DNA of 49,671 bases, taken from an uncultured Methylococcaceae bacterium (lineage in GTDB: Bacteria > Pseudomonadota > Gammaproteobacteria > Methylococcales > Methylococcaceae). Both the position numbers and the translations under genes were made by a program. Position 1 is the stretch's first letter. Each line of letters begins with the position of its first letter. The stretch spans positions 1 to 49,671 of the forward strand of contig CAIOOA010000227.1 in the NCBI GenBank assembly GCA_903859815.1, in the 5' to 3' direction. The notes below the pieces were generated by a model that saw nothing but the letters and a program-made list of their open reading frames with translations, did not search any database and was not told where the DNA came from. This document shows, one piece after another, positions 25,417 to 33,164 of the stretch.

Positions 25417-25935
25417 ATGGCAAGTCGCGGTGTTAATAAAGTAATATTGATCGGCAACCTCGGGGCAGACCCGGAAGTTCGTTACATGACCAATGGTGAG
25501 GCTTGGGCAACGATCAGAGTTGCCACGAGCGAAACCTGGAAGGATAAGAACACGGGGCAGGCACAAGAGCGCACCGAATGGCATAACGTCGTTTTTTATC
25601 GACGCTTGGCGGAAATTGTCGGCGAATATCTCAAGAAAGGCTCGAAGGTTTACATCGAAGGCAGTCTGCGTTATCGGCAATATGAGCGGGACGGGGTGAA
25701 ACAGTACGCCACCGACATTATCGCCAATGAAATGCAAATGCTGGATCGCGCCAGCGATGCTTCCCCCAACGCCCGTCCGGCAGGTGGCTACCCGGCATCG
25801 TCCAAACCTGCTCCTAGCCCCGGTTATGGTTCGCAGGAACCGCATCGCCAGCCATCGCCCGAGTACTCGCGCCCGCCCGAACCTTCTTACGGCAGGGGTT
25901 CGGATGATGGGTTTGATGACGACATACCGTTTTAG
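25417..25935 (+). CDS. ssb: Single-stranded DNA-binding protein
   Basis: A 172-aa protein. The OB fold (residues 4-110) has the signatures [18 protein letters not shown] and [21 protein letters not shown] Pro/Gly/Ser-rich linker leads to the acidic partner-binding tip DDDIPF. It coats ssDNA in replication, repair and recombination. Length and layout match gammaproteobacterial Ssb, so it is likely the chromosomal copy and marks the core-genome edge of the accessory island that follows. Confidence 0.96.
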   Translation: MASRGVNKVILIGNLGADPEVRYMTNGEAWATIRVATSETWKDKNTGQAQERTEWHNVVFYRRLAEIVGEYLKKGSKVYIEGSLRYRQYERDGVKQYATDIIANEMQMLDRASDASPNARPAGGYPASSKPAPSPGYGSQEPHRQPSPEYSRPPEPSYGRGSDDGFDDDIPF

Positions 25936-25961
25936 GACTTACCTTCTTTATATTTGTTAAC

Positions 25962-26182
25962 ATGAAAAACATCACCCTGAGCGCCGATGGCAACCTGATC
26001 GAAGCCGTCCGCGAACACACCCGTGCCGAGAACACCACCCTCAACGGACAATTTCGCCGCTGGCGGACTATGTGCGGCAGCAAAACCGTGTCGATGCGGC
26101 GATGGCTCTGATAGAATATCTGCAAGGTGAAGTACGCACGGGTGGCCGCACCTTCACCCGGGATCATATGGATGAGCGGTGA
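25962..26182 (+). pseudogene. Frameshifted antitoxin gene (ribbon-helix-helix type)
   Basis: ATG at 25962 starts MKNITLSADGNLIEAVREHT, the opening of antitoxins that pair with PIN toxins, and continues to FRRW. At about 26060 the frame breaks: the tail LADYVRQQNRVDAAMALIEYL…RDHMDER is in another frame, ending at 26182. The offset equals a 4-bp loss, and the sequence around it (cgctggcgg) fits deletion of one of two tandem ctgg units. Without repair the product stops after about 50 residues. It overlaps the toxin start as in intact modules. Confidence 0.75.
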
Positions 26183-26298
26183 ATTCATCGACACCAAGGT
26201 CTTCGTTTAGCGAGGATATGCAAGACGGTCAGCAAATCGAAGGGCTAACCATTGAAAACCCGTTCAAGAAATTGGCCGATAGACAATTGGCAGGATGA
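26172..26298 (+). pseudogene. PIN-domain toxin gene with internal deletion
   Basis: ATG at 26172, overlapping the antitoxin end, encodes MSGEFIDTKVFV then TAG. This is the first strand of a PIN toxin with its motif (FIDTNVFV, here Asn changed to Lys). Directly after it, another frame from 26209 encodes SEDMQDGQQIEGLTIENPF, the usual C-terminus of the same family, ending at 26298. About 100 codons between them are missing. The toxin is dead, which removes selection on the antitoxin and fits its frameshift. Confidence 0.75.
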
Positions 26299-26374
26299 AC
26301 AGGATTTACAGGATGAAAACAAAGAGGGAAAAAATTTCTCTTCAAATCCTGTTAATCCTGTCAAACAAAATCCT
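26291..26374. repeat. Inverted 'acaggatt' REP-like element
   Basis: acaggatttacaggat (26299-26314) is matched by its inverted copy at 26346-26361 with 15 of 16 bases, separated by 31 bp, with extra aggat/atcct units outside. The pattern yields the frequent translated string NPVNPV and is a known kind of dispersed bacterial repeat. It lies at the junction between the dead toxin and the methyltransferase remnant. Confidence 0.7.
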
Positions 26375-26380
26375 AAAAAG

Positions 26381-27153
26381 AGAGCGGCGATTTTTTTCAG
26401 CCCGGAATTCGGCACTGTCTCCCGCCCCAATCTCGCCGCCGCCCGCGAAGCCGGGGATGCCGGTTTCGATGTCCTCATCGCCTACGCCTTCAACAATGAC
26501 GCCCATCCCTGCGAATTCGACAAGCTAGGCCGCATCCCAGTGCTTAAAGCCCGCATGAATGCCGACCTGCACATGGCCGACGATCTCAAGAACACTGGCA
26601 AAGGCAACCTGTTCGTCATCTTCGGCGAACCGGACATAACTGTGTTTAGTGGGCAGTGGTTAGTGACTAGAAGCGGAAAGGCTTCGCATGGTGACCAAAG
26701 AACACATCCTCCCGATACAAGCCCAAGCCGGGGACGTTGGGCGGATGCTCAACGGACTCAAGCGCTCGTTGCGCTCAAGAACCTGAGCGATAGAGATTTT
26801 CCGCTTTCGCTGACCACAAGCCACATGGCACAAGTCACTGTCCATGGCGTGGACGTGTTCCACCCCAACACCGGCGAAGTCAGCAGCGACGGAGCCGAAG
26901 GCATCGCCTGCTGGTTCATCGACACCGACTACAACGAAGAAAGCTTCTTCGTCAGACATGCCTATTTCCATGGTGCCAACGGTCCCTACAAAGCGCTGAA
27001 AACCACCCTGAAAGCCGAAATCAACGAAGAAGCCTGGGCCACGTTAAACAGCGATACCTCACGACCATTTGATAAACCGAAATCGGGGCGGATTGCAGTC
27101 AATATCATTAACCATTTGGGGATGAGGTTATGAAGGTTTTTAGGGTGAACTGA
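26381..27153 (+). pseudogene. C-terminal remnant of a DNA methyltransferase (type III Mod-like)
   Basis: The frame from 26381 gives FFSPEFGTVSRPNL, the LGRIPVLKARMNADLHMADD segment and LFVIFGEPDI, then, after an unrelated stretch of about 180 bp, GVDVFHPNTGEV, GIACWFIDTDYNEESFFV, KTTLKAEINEEAWATL and DTSRPFDKPKSGRIAV. I recognise this as the tail of a site-specific DNA methyltransferase of the type III/COG2189 kind; the N-terminal catalytic motifs (DPPY, FxGxG) are absent. A single missing G near 27120 shifts the end out of frame (expected LGDEVMKVFRVN, ending at 27153). Truncated, interrupted and frameshifted, it cannot be active. The frame stays open from 26252 through the repeat. Confidence 0.65.
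26671..26806. mobile_element. 136-bp putative miniature insertion inside the methyltransferase remnant
   Basis: Inverted 9-bp ends AAGCGGAAA (26671-26679) and TTTCCGCTT (26798-26806) bracket DNA that does not belong to the methyltransferase tail. It contains a short ATG frame (26688-26786, 32 codons) of no recognised family. Size and ends fit a MITE or REP doublet; no clear target duplication is seen. Confidence 0.35.
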
Positions 27154-27208
27154 TGTACTCTCTAACCGATTTAGATTCCCTCAATCACAACAATCCTAGA
27201 GCCATTTC

Positions 27209-28396
27209 ATGACTGAACTATCTCTCTCCAAAGTTGGCATTGATGGATTTCGAGGCCTGCGCTCCCTCGAACTCGACGGGCTAGGCCGTATCAACATTCT
27301 TGTAGGCAGCAATAATTCTGGCAAGACCAGCGTTCTTGAGGCTTTGTCCATACTTTGCCAGCCATTCAATCCTGAAGAATGGTTGGCAGTGGTTCGTCGC
27401 CGGGACTTTGGTCAGCTCGATGAAACACGACTTCAGTCGTTGCGCTGGTGTTTTACTCAGGCTATGGGATTAACAGACCCCGATCAACTTATCGAAGCAT
27501 CTTGCAATTTCACTTGCCAAGGAAACTTCCCGCTAAGGAATTTGCGTATTGAGTATACTGAATTTACCGGGGAACCTAGCCCCGGTGAGGTAAGTCGCGA
27601 TTTACGTCAAATTGAATTTAGAGCACGTTTGCGCTTGGGTGAAAAAGAATTGCCTCAAATAGAAATAATGCGCGGAGCGGAGCTTATTCATTATCCTGAC
27701 TGGTATGAATCTATTGAAAACGATAGATTTACGGGTCAACCTTCTGTAAATAGGAAATCGCCAAGGTTGAGACTTTGGGAGGAATTTATCCCCGCCAGGC
27801 TTGGTAAGTTTAGATCTGCCCAAAAGCTGGAAGCTTCAACCCTGACACCATACTCCTACCAAATAAACCGGGATCAAGTACGCGCTCAATCGAAGCATAC
27901 TTTCCATCATGATTCACCAAGCGTACTGGAGCTGCTCCGCGACTTCGATACCGACGTGGAAGGCATCGACTTGGCTTCGTTTCGAGGTGACCGCCCGGCG
28001 ATTTACATCAAGCACAGCAAACTCGGTGTGGCACCTCTGTCAGTATTCGGCGATGCCATGCGTCGCGCTGTGCTGCTAGCTTCCACGCTACTTTCTCTCA
28101 AAGGAGGTGGTATTTTATTGGTAGACGAAGTCGAAGCCGGAATCCATGTCAGTGCACTAGGCCGAGTCTTCGAGTGGTTAGTAAGGGCGGCGAGAACACT
28201 CCAAGTCCAAGTCTTTGTCACTACACATAGCTTGGAGGCATTGGATGCGTTGGTTTCTGCTCGTTCTGTCTTGGCGAACGATGATGATGTCATTACTTAT
28301 CATCTTTCCCAAACTGAAGAAAAGACACTAGGCAAACGGCTTTACGGTGATTTAGTAAGACGCTTGCGGTTTGAGCGTGGATTGGATGTGAGATAA
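27209..28396 (+). CDS. AAA-family ATPase of a two-gene OLD/PARIS-like module
   Basis: A 395-aa ABC-type ATPase: N-terminal strand ISFR-like GIDGFRGLRSLELDGL, Walker A GSNNSGKTSV (about 33-42), signature-region FGDAMRRAVLLASTLLSL, Walker B GGILLVDEVEAGIHV and switch VTTHSLEALDALV. No nuclease is fused; instead the next gene, 6 bp downstream, is a TOPRIM-type protein. This split of ATPase and TOPRIM resembles PARIS (AriA/AriB) and class-2 OLD/Gabija-like anti-phage systems. It follows a graveyard of toxin-antitoxin and methyltransferase remnants. Confidence 0.85.
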   Translation: MTELSLSKVGIDGFRGLRSLELDGLGRINILVGSNNSGKTSVLEALSILCQPFNPEEWLAVVRRRDFGQLDETRLQSLRWCFTQAMGLTDPDQLIEASCNFTCQGNFPLRNLRIEYTEFTGEPSPGEVSRDLRQIEFRARLRLGEKELPQIEIMRGAELIHYPDWYESIENDRFTGQPSVNRKSPRLRLWEEFIPARLGKFRSAQKLEASTLTPYSYQINRDQVRAQSKHTFHHDSPSVLELLRDFDTDVEGIDLASFRGDRPAIYIKHSKLGVAPLSVFGDAMRRAVLLASTLLSLKGGGILLVDEVEAGIHVSALGRVFEWLVRAARTLQVQVFVTTHSLEALDALVSARSVLANDDDVITYHLSQTEEKTLGKRLYGDLVRRLRFERGLDVR

Positions 28397-28402
28397 GCAC
28401 CT

Positions 28403-29176
28403 ATGCGCAAGTACGGATATTTGGTTGTTGAGGGGCCGCATGATGTTGAATTTGCTTATCGGCTATTGAGTCCATTTGGATTGAAACGTATCCGATTAGA
28501 ACAAGAATTAGATGATTTTTTCGCTCCATTGATTCCCCGAAAGTATCCGCCAGATGGTGATCTTCAGAAGCGAATGCCGATTCCTCTTTTTCTGCAAAGC
28601 GATACCCACGCTATTGCCATCCATAGCGCGATTGGAGATAGCCGGTTAGTCGAAACAGTTGATGAGAATGCATCGATTCTCGGTTTAACTTCTATAACTG
28701 GAATTGGGGTTCTGCTTGATTCCGATAATAAAATTCCCGCAGAAAGCCGCTATGCAACCATCAAGGAAGACTTAGCTAAAAAACAATTTATATTGAATGA
28801 CCAGCCGGGCCAACTCACCCAAGGTTCGCCAAAATTAGGGGCTTTTGTTTTGCCGGATAATTTTGCGGATGGAACTTTAGAGGATTTGCTATTGGATAGC
28901 GCAAATTCGGTTTACCCTGATTTATTAACATCGGCAATTGCTTATGTGGACAAGGCCAGCAACGGAAATGACCTCACCAACAAAGATCTGGAAGATTTCA
29001 AGAAACCAGCCGGGCGCAATAAAGCCGTTATTGGTGCAATGGCAAATGTCCTTAGACCAGGAAAAGCCGTTCAAACATCGATTCAAGATAATCGATGGCT
29101 TCGTGATAAAGCCCTTTCACTTCCCCGAATCCAAGCGGTTCAGACTTTCTTGAAAGCCCTTTTCGACATTCCTTAA
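28403..29176 (+). CDS. TOPRIM-type protein (DUF3226-like), partner of the AAA ATPase
   Basis: A 257-aa protein. VVEGPHDVEFAYRLL (about 7-21) holds the TOPRIM Glu and the following Asp; GIGVLLDSDN (about 105-114) supplies the DxD metal site; GAFVLPDNFADGTLEDLLL is the third conserved block of DUF3226/OLD TOPRIM proteins. It should be a Mg-dependent nuclease or nuclease-like effector. Its position 6 bp after the AAA gene indicates an operon. AriB of PARIS is DUF4435, not DUF3226, so this would be a related but different pairing. Confidence 0.75.
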   Translation: MRKYGYLVVEGPHDVEFAYRLLSPFGLKRIRLEQELDDFFAPLIPRKYPPDGDLQKRMPIPLFLQSDTHAIAIHSAIGDSRLVETVDENASILGLTSITGIGVLLDSDNKIPAESRYATIKEDLAKKQFILNDQPGQLTQGSPKLGAFVLPDNFADGTLEDLLLDSANSVYPDLLTSAIAYVDKASNGNDLTNKDLEDFKKPAGRNKAVIGAMANVLRPGKAVQTSIQDNRWLRDKALSLPRIQAVQTFLKALFDIP

Positions 29177-29281
29177 TAAAGCGTATTCATGGACTTCCGC
29201 ATCTTCAACACCTAAACCGCGACAACCTAGCCATGCTCTATTGATGATTATGCAACCTAGTTTCAGGAATCCAAGAACCCG

Positions 29282-30508
29282 ATGCTAAAATCCGAATTAC
29301 TAGAAATACTTGCCAATGGAGAAAGCTCAGGCGTGGAATTCAAACGCGATGATATTCGCCCCGAGCAACTGGCGCGGGAAATTGTTGCGCTTGCCAATTT
29401 TCAGGGAGGCCAGATTATCTTGGGCGTTGAGGATGATGGAACCGTGACGGGCATTCAGCGCACCGACTTGGAAGAATGGGTGATGAATGTCATCGACCAT
29501 AATGTCCATCCGCAGATTTTGCCATTTTATGAAGAAATCAAACTTGAGGTTGGCAAGCTTGTTGCCGTGCTGACCTTGCCGCAAGGGATTTCCAAGCCTT
29601 ATGTGGTGCGTAATAAGGGAGAGGAAAGAATCTATATCCGCATTGGTTCCACCTCTCGCCTAGCGACTCGTGAACAACAAATGCGTTTGTTTGAGTTGGG
29701 CGGTATGTTGCATACCGAATTGATGCCGGTAGCCAGAACCGATAGAAATAGCCTAGATACCGCGCGGCTAGATAATTATTTTCGGGATATTATTAAAGAC
29801 CCCGAAGTGCCACAAACCACAGAGGAATGGGAGAACCGCCTGTTGGGAATGGGATTCCTCGCCGAATCCGGTGGCAAGGTTTATTGTTCCATTGCTGGCT
29901 TGCTGTTATTCGGCAAGCATCCACGCCGGTATTTGAAACAAGCTGGTCTGCGGTTATTCGCCTTTACAGGCAAGGATAAGGAATATCAAGCCTTATTGGA
30001 TACCTCGCTGGATGCCCCGTTGGTGGGCCGTTGGGATGTCACCGACGCTGGGAAAAGCCTGATAGACCAAGGCTTGATTGAGCGCTTTGTCGAACAGGCT
30101 ACCCCATTTATCTCGCAAGAAGCCGCCACGATTGACCAGGGTTTTCGACGGGAAAAATCTTGGCTTTATCCTCCCGCCGCCGTTCGAGAAGTGGTGGTCA
30201 ATGCCTTGGCCCACCGCGACTGGACTCGCTCCGTAGATATAGAGATAGGTATATACTCGGATCGGCTGGAAGTCATTAGTCCCGGTGCCTTGCAAAATTC
30301 GATGACCATCCAAAAAATGATTGCGGGTCAGCGCTCACCTCGCAATACCATTATCATGGAGGTGCTGAGAGACTATGGTTATGTGGATTTCCGAGGCATG
30401 GGTATTCGCACCAAGGTGATTCCCCTCATGAGAAACCTCAACCACGCCGAGCCGATTTTCGAGGCGACCGAGGATTATTTGAAAACTACGCTACCCAGAA
30501 AAGTCTAG
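29282..30508 (+). CDS. AlbA_2 (Schlafen-like) + HATPase_c_4 protein
   Basis: A 408-aa protein. An AlbA_2/SLFN-type DNA-binding or nuclease domain (residues 1-120: ESSGVEFKRDD, REIVALANFQGGQIILGVEDDG) is followed by a winged-helix-like middle and a GHKL-type ATPase region with PPAAVREVVVNALAHRDW (N-box) and YSDRLEVISPG (G1-like), then a helix-turn-helix-like tail. COG2865 members are called transcriptional regulators or defence components. It lies 105 bp after the TOPRIM gene in the same direction and may be a third module of that system or an independent cassette. Confidence 0.88.
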   Translation: MLKSELLEILANGESSGVEFKRDDIRPEQLAREIVALANFQGGQIILGVEDDGTVTGIQRTDLEEWVMNVIDHNVHPQILPFYEEIKLEVGKLVAVLTLPQGISKPYVVRNKGEERIYIRIGSTSRLATREQQMRLFELGGMLHTELMPVARTDRNSLDTARLDNYFRDIIKDPEVPQTTEEWENRLLGMGFLAESGGKVYCSIAGLLLFGKHPRRYLKQAGLRLFAFTGKDKEYQALLDTSLDAPLVGRWDVTDAGKSLIDQGLIERFVEQATPFISQEAATIDQGFRREKSWLYPPAAVREVVVNALAHRDWTRSVDIEIGIYSDRLEVISPGALQNSMTIQKMIAGQRSPRNTIIMEVLRDYGYVDFRGMGIRTKVIPLMRNLNHAEPIFEATEDYLKTTLPRKV

Positions 30509-30604
30509 GAATCAAAATTGTGGACTTCCACATTGGAAACTCACTGAGTGATTCTGCCCTTACTGCATAGCGGGAGGTTTCCGATAAAGTCTCTTTGCAG
30601 CAGT

Positions 30605-31303
30605 TTAATCGTACCCAGTATAGCTTGATTCTACCACCCGGCCTGCTTCCAGTTTGATGCTGCGTCCGCAGCGTTTGGCAAGGGCCGGGTCGTGAGTCAC
30701 CAGCACCAGCGTGGTGTTCAGTTCCCGATTCAACTCGAATAACAAGTCGATGATATGTGCGCCAGTTCGGCTGTCCAGATTGCCGGTTGGTTCGTCAGCA
30801 AATAAGATGCTGGGTTTGGTGACAAATGCACGGGCCAACGCGACCCGTTGCTGCTCGCCGCCGGATAATTGGTTGGGATAATGTTTGAGGCGATGACCCA
30901 ATTCCACCCGTTCCAGCATTGTTTGCGCGGCATTTTTGGCATTGCGATTTCCTAGCAATTCCAATGGGAGCATGACATTTTCCAAGCTGGTGAGATTGCC
31001 CAGCAATTGAAACGATTGAAAGACGAATCCTACATGTTTGGCCCGGATCAAGGCACGTCCGTCTTCGTCAAGTTCGGTTATGGCAGAGCCTACCAGTATA
31101 ATTTTTCCTTCAGTGGGCACATCCAAGCCCGCCAAGAGTCCAAGCAGTGTGGATTTACCCGAACCTGAACTGCCGACCACGGCCAGCGTTTCACCGGGTT
31201 TGATTGATAGCTCCACAGATGTCAATATATCCAGACTTCCGTCCACTGTTTCAACCCGTTTACCGAGATTCTTAGCCGTTATGATAGGTTCTTCTTCGTA
31301 CAT
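30605..31303 (-). CDS. ybbA: ABC ATPase of the LolD/YbbA type
   Basis: A 232-aa ATPase with Walker A GSSGSGKSTLLGLLAGLD, signature LSGGEQQRVALARAF, Walker B ILFADEPTGNLD and switch VTHDPAL, in the MacB/LolD/YbbA class. It diverges from a tesA-type gene exactly as in E. coli ybbA/tesA, which supports the symbol. In E. coli the membrane partner ybbP follows ybbA; here the downstream space is only 96 bp and then an opposite-strand accessory gene, so the permease is missing from the locus. Confidence 0.85.
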   Translation of the reverse strand: MYEEEPIITAKNLGKRVETVDGSLDILTSVELSIKPGETLAVVGSSGSGKSTLLGLLAGLDVPTEGKIILVGSAITELDEDGRALIRAKHVGFVFQSFQLLGNLTSLENVMLPLELLGNRNAKNAAQTMLERVELGHRLKHYPNQLSGGEQQRVALARAFVTKPSILFADEPTGNLDSRTGAHIIDLLFELNRELNTTLVLVTHDPALAKRCGRSIKLEAGRVVESSYTGYD

Positions 31304-31904
31304 TCTTCGTTTCCTGTTGTGTGTCCTGTTGTTTTCAGCCCCGGTATTCAGCCATGCCGCAACGATACTGGTGCTTGGGGACAGTATCAGTGCCGGTTAT
31401 GGTTTGGACAATCCGGCACAGGGCTGGGTGACTTTGCTGGCTGAAAAGATAAAAGCAACTGGCAAAGCAACTGAGATCGTCAATGCCAGTATATCCGGTG
31501 AAGTCACCGCCGGGGGGCTGTCCCGCATTGATGGATTGTTAGCCCAACACAAGCCTGGCATCGTCATCCTCGAACTGGGAGCCAATGACGGCCTGCGAGG
31601 GTTGCAACCTTCGCTGATGCAAGCCAACTTGAATGAGATCATCATGAAGGCAAAAAAATCCGGGGCCAAGATTGTATTGCTTGGGATGCGCATTCCGCCC
31701 AATTATGGCAAGCGATTCAACGACATGTTTGAAGCGGTTTTCCCAACTCTCGCCAAACAGCATGAAGCTGCCTATGTGCCATTTTTATTGGAAGGGGTAG
31801 GCGGCAATGCGAAATTGATGCAGCCTGACGGACTACACCCCAATGCCGATGCCCAACCCATATTGATGCAATTGGTATGGGAAAAGTTGCAGAGTTTGCT
31901 TTGA
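31281..31904 (+). CDS. tesA: Periplasmic arylesterase/lysophospholipase TesA
   Basis: A 207-aa SGNH hydrolase. The signal peptide ends at HA|ATI near residue 26; block I GDSISAGYG has the nucleophile Ser, block III GANDGLRG, and DGLHP near the end gives the catalytic Asp and His. It hydrolyses acyl-thioesters and esters in the periplasm. The ATG at 31281 overlaps the divergent ybbA start by 23 bp and has a weak ribosome site; a later non-ATG start is possible because the signal peptide core begins about 8 residues in. It is convergent and abutting with the next gene. Confidence 0.9.
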   Translation: MIGSSSYILRFLLCVLLFSAPVFSHAATILVLGDSISAGYGLDNPAQGWVTLLAEKIKATGKATEIVNASISGEVTAGGLSRIDGLLAQHKPGIVILELGANDGLRGLQPSLMQANLNEIIMKAKKSGAKIVLLGMRIPPNYGKRFNDMFEAVFPTLAKQHEAAYVPFLLEGVGGNAKLMQPDGLHPNADAQPILMQLVWEKLQSLL

Positions 31905-33155
31905 TCAAACATTACGATTTAAAGGTTTCATCAATAACATGTGAACATCCCCCAGCACACGCTCGATAAAACCGCCTTCGCAATAGGTTAAATAGAACTC
32001 CCACATACGGATAAACGAGTCGGGATAACCTAGCTTGCGGACTTCATCAATATGGTTGAAAAAATTATGCCGCCAACGGTTTAGTGTGGTGGCATAATGT
32101 GGGCCAATGTCTTCGAGATGGACGAGTTTAAGGTCTGAAGAGCGGGTGGCGGCTTGCAACAATGGCGTGATCGCGGGTATGCATGAGCCCGGAAAAATGT
32201 AACGTTTGATAAAATCCACCTCGTCTCTAGCACTGGCAAATTGCTGGTCGGCTATGGTGATGGCCTGTAACAGCATCAATCCGTCTGGTTTTAGCAGGGA
32301 CGCACATTGCTGAAAAAACTGTTTGTAATAATGATGGCCTACCGCTTCTATCATTTCGATGGAGACCAATTTGTCGTATTGCCCCTTCAGTTCCCGGTAA
32401 TCCTCCAATAATAGGGTGATTTGGCCTTCCAAACCGGCTTGGCGTATGCGTTCTTGGGCCAAGTCAAACTGATTTTGAGATATAGTGGTCGTGGTGATCT
32501 TACAACCATAATGGGTTGCTGCATGAATGGCAAAACCGCCCCAACCCGTCCCAATTTCAAGCACATGGTCATGCGCTTGAAGTTGCAGCTTTCGGCAAAT
32601 TAGATCCAGTTTGGCAATCGAGGCATCCTTCAAGCTAGTTTCCGGGGTTTCAAAGATGGCGGCGGAATACATCATGGTTTCGTCGAGAAACAAGCGGAAA
32701 AACTCATTGCCTAGGTCATAATGGGCCGCAATATTGCGACGACTGCCTGTTTTGGTGTTGCGGTTCAGGGCATGGATCAGATTGCGCAAAGGAGTGGCAA
32801 TCCAAGAAAAGCCACTATCCATACCATCCAAAACATGACGGTTACGGAGTAAAATGCGGACTAGCGCGGTCAAGTCGGAGCATGTCCATAGCCCCGCCAT
32901 GTAAGCCTCTCCTGCACCCACACTGCCGCCAAATACCACATCACTATAAAAACCTTGATCACATACCTGAATGGTGACCGATAGTGGGAAATCAGAAGTC
33001 ACCGAGCCGAATCCTTGGGTTTCACCATCCACTAATATCAACTCACCACAGTTTAGTTGAGCAAGTTGTTTATGCAGCAATCTACGGGCAATGCCATCGA
33101 TGCGGCGAGTCTGATTTGCCTGACTTGGGGCTGAATCTGCAATTGAACTCTTCAC
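31905..33155 (-). CDS. Cyclopropane-fatty-acyl-phospholipid synthase family methyltransferase
   Basis: A 416-aa SAM-dependent enzyme acting on unsaturated acyl chains at the membrane. The CFA hallmarks are present: NIAAHYDLGNEFFRLFLDETMMYS, SAM motif LEIGTGWGGFAIHAA, VSIEMIEAVGHHYY and FIKRYIFPGSCIP, plus the C-terminal WRHNFFNHIDEVRKLGYPD. GTG start at 33155 with GAGGAA about 6 bp upstream. It is the last gene of a nine-gene operon; the DUF1365 gene ends 9 bp before it. A second related methyltransferase opens the operon. Confidence 0.92.
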   Translation of the reverse strand: MKSSIADSAPSQANQTRRIDGIARRLLHKQLAQLNCGELILVDGETQGFGSVTSDFPLSVTIQVCDQGFYSDVVFGGSVGAGEAYMAGLWTCSDLTALVRILLRNRHVLDGMDSGFSWIATPLRNLIHALNRNTKTGSRRNIAAHYDLGNEFFRLFLDETMMYSAAIFETPETSLKDASIAKLDLICRKLQLQAHDHVLEIGTGWGGFAIHAATHYGCKITTTTISQNQFDLAQERIRQAGLEGQITLLLEDYRELKGQYDKLVSIEMIEAVGHHYYKQFFQQCASLLKPDGLMLLQAITIADQQFASARDEVDFIKRYIFPGSCIPAITPLLQAATRSSDLKLVHLEDIGPHYATTLNRWRHNFFNHIDEVRKLGYPDSFIRMWEFYLTYCEGGFIERVLGDVHMLLMKPLNRNV

Positions 33156-33164
33156 GGAACTTCC

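Noticed and set aside
26688-26786. 32-codon gene inside the methyltransferase remnant
   Set aside because: It is short, lies inside the putative insert, has no ribosome site and matches no family I recognise.
27209-29176. Firm assignment as PARIS (AriA/AriB)
   Set aside because: The TOPRIM partner looks like DUF3226, not DUF4435, so only a resemblance is claimed.
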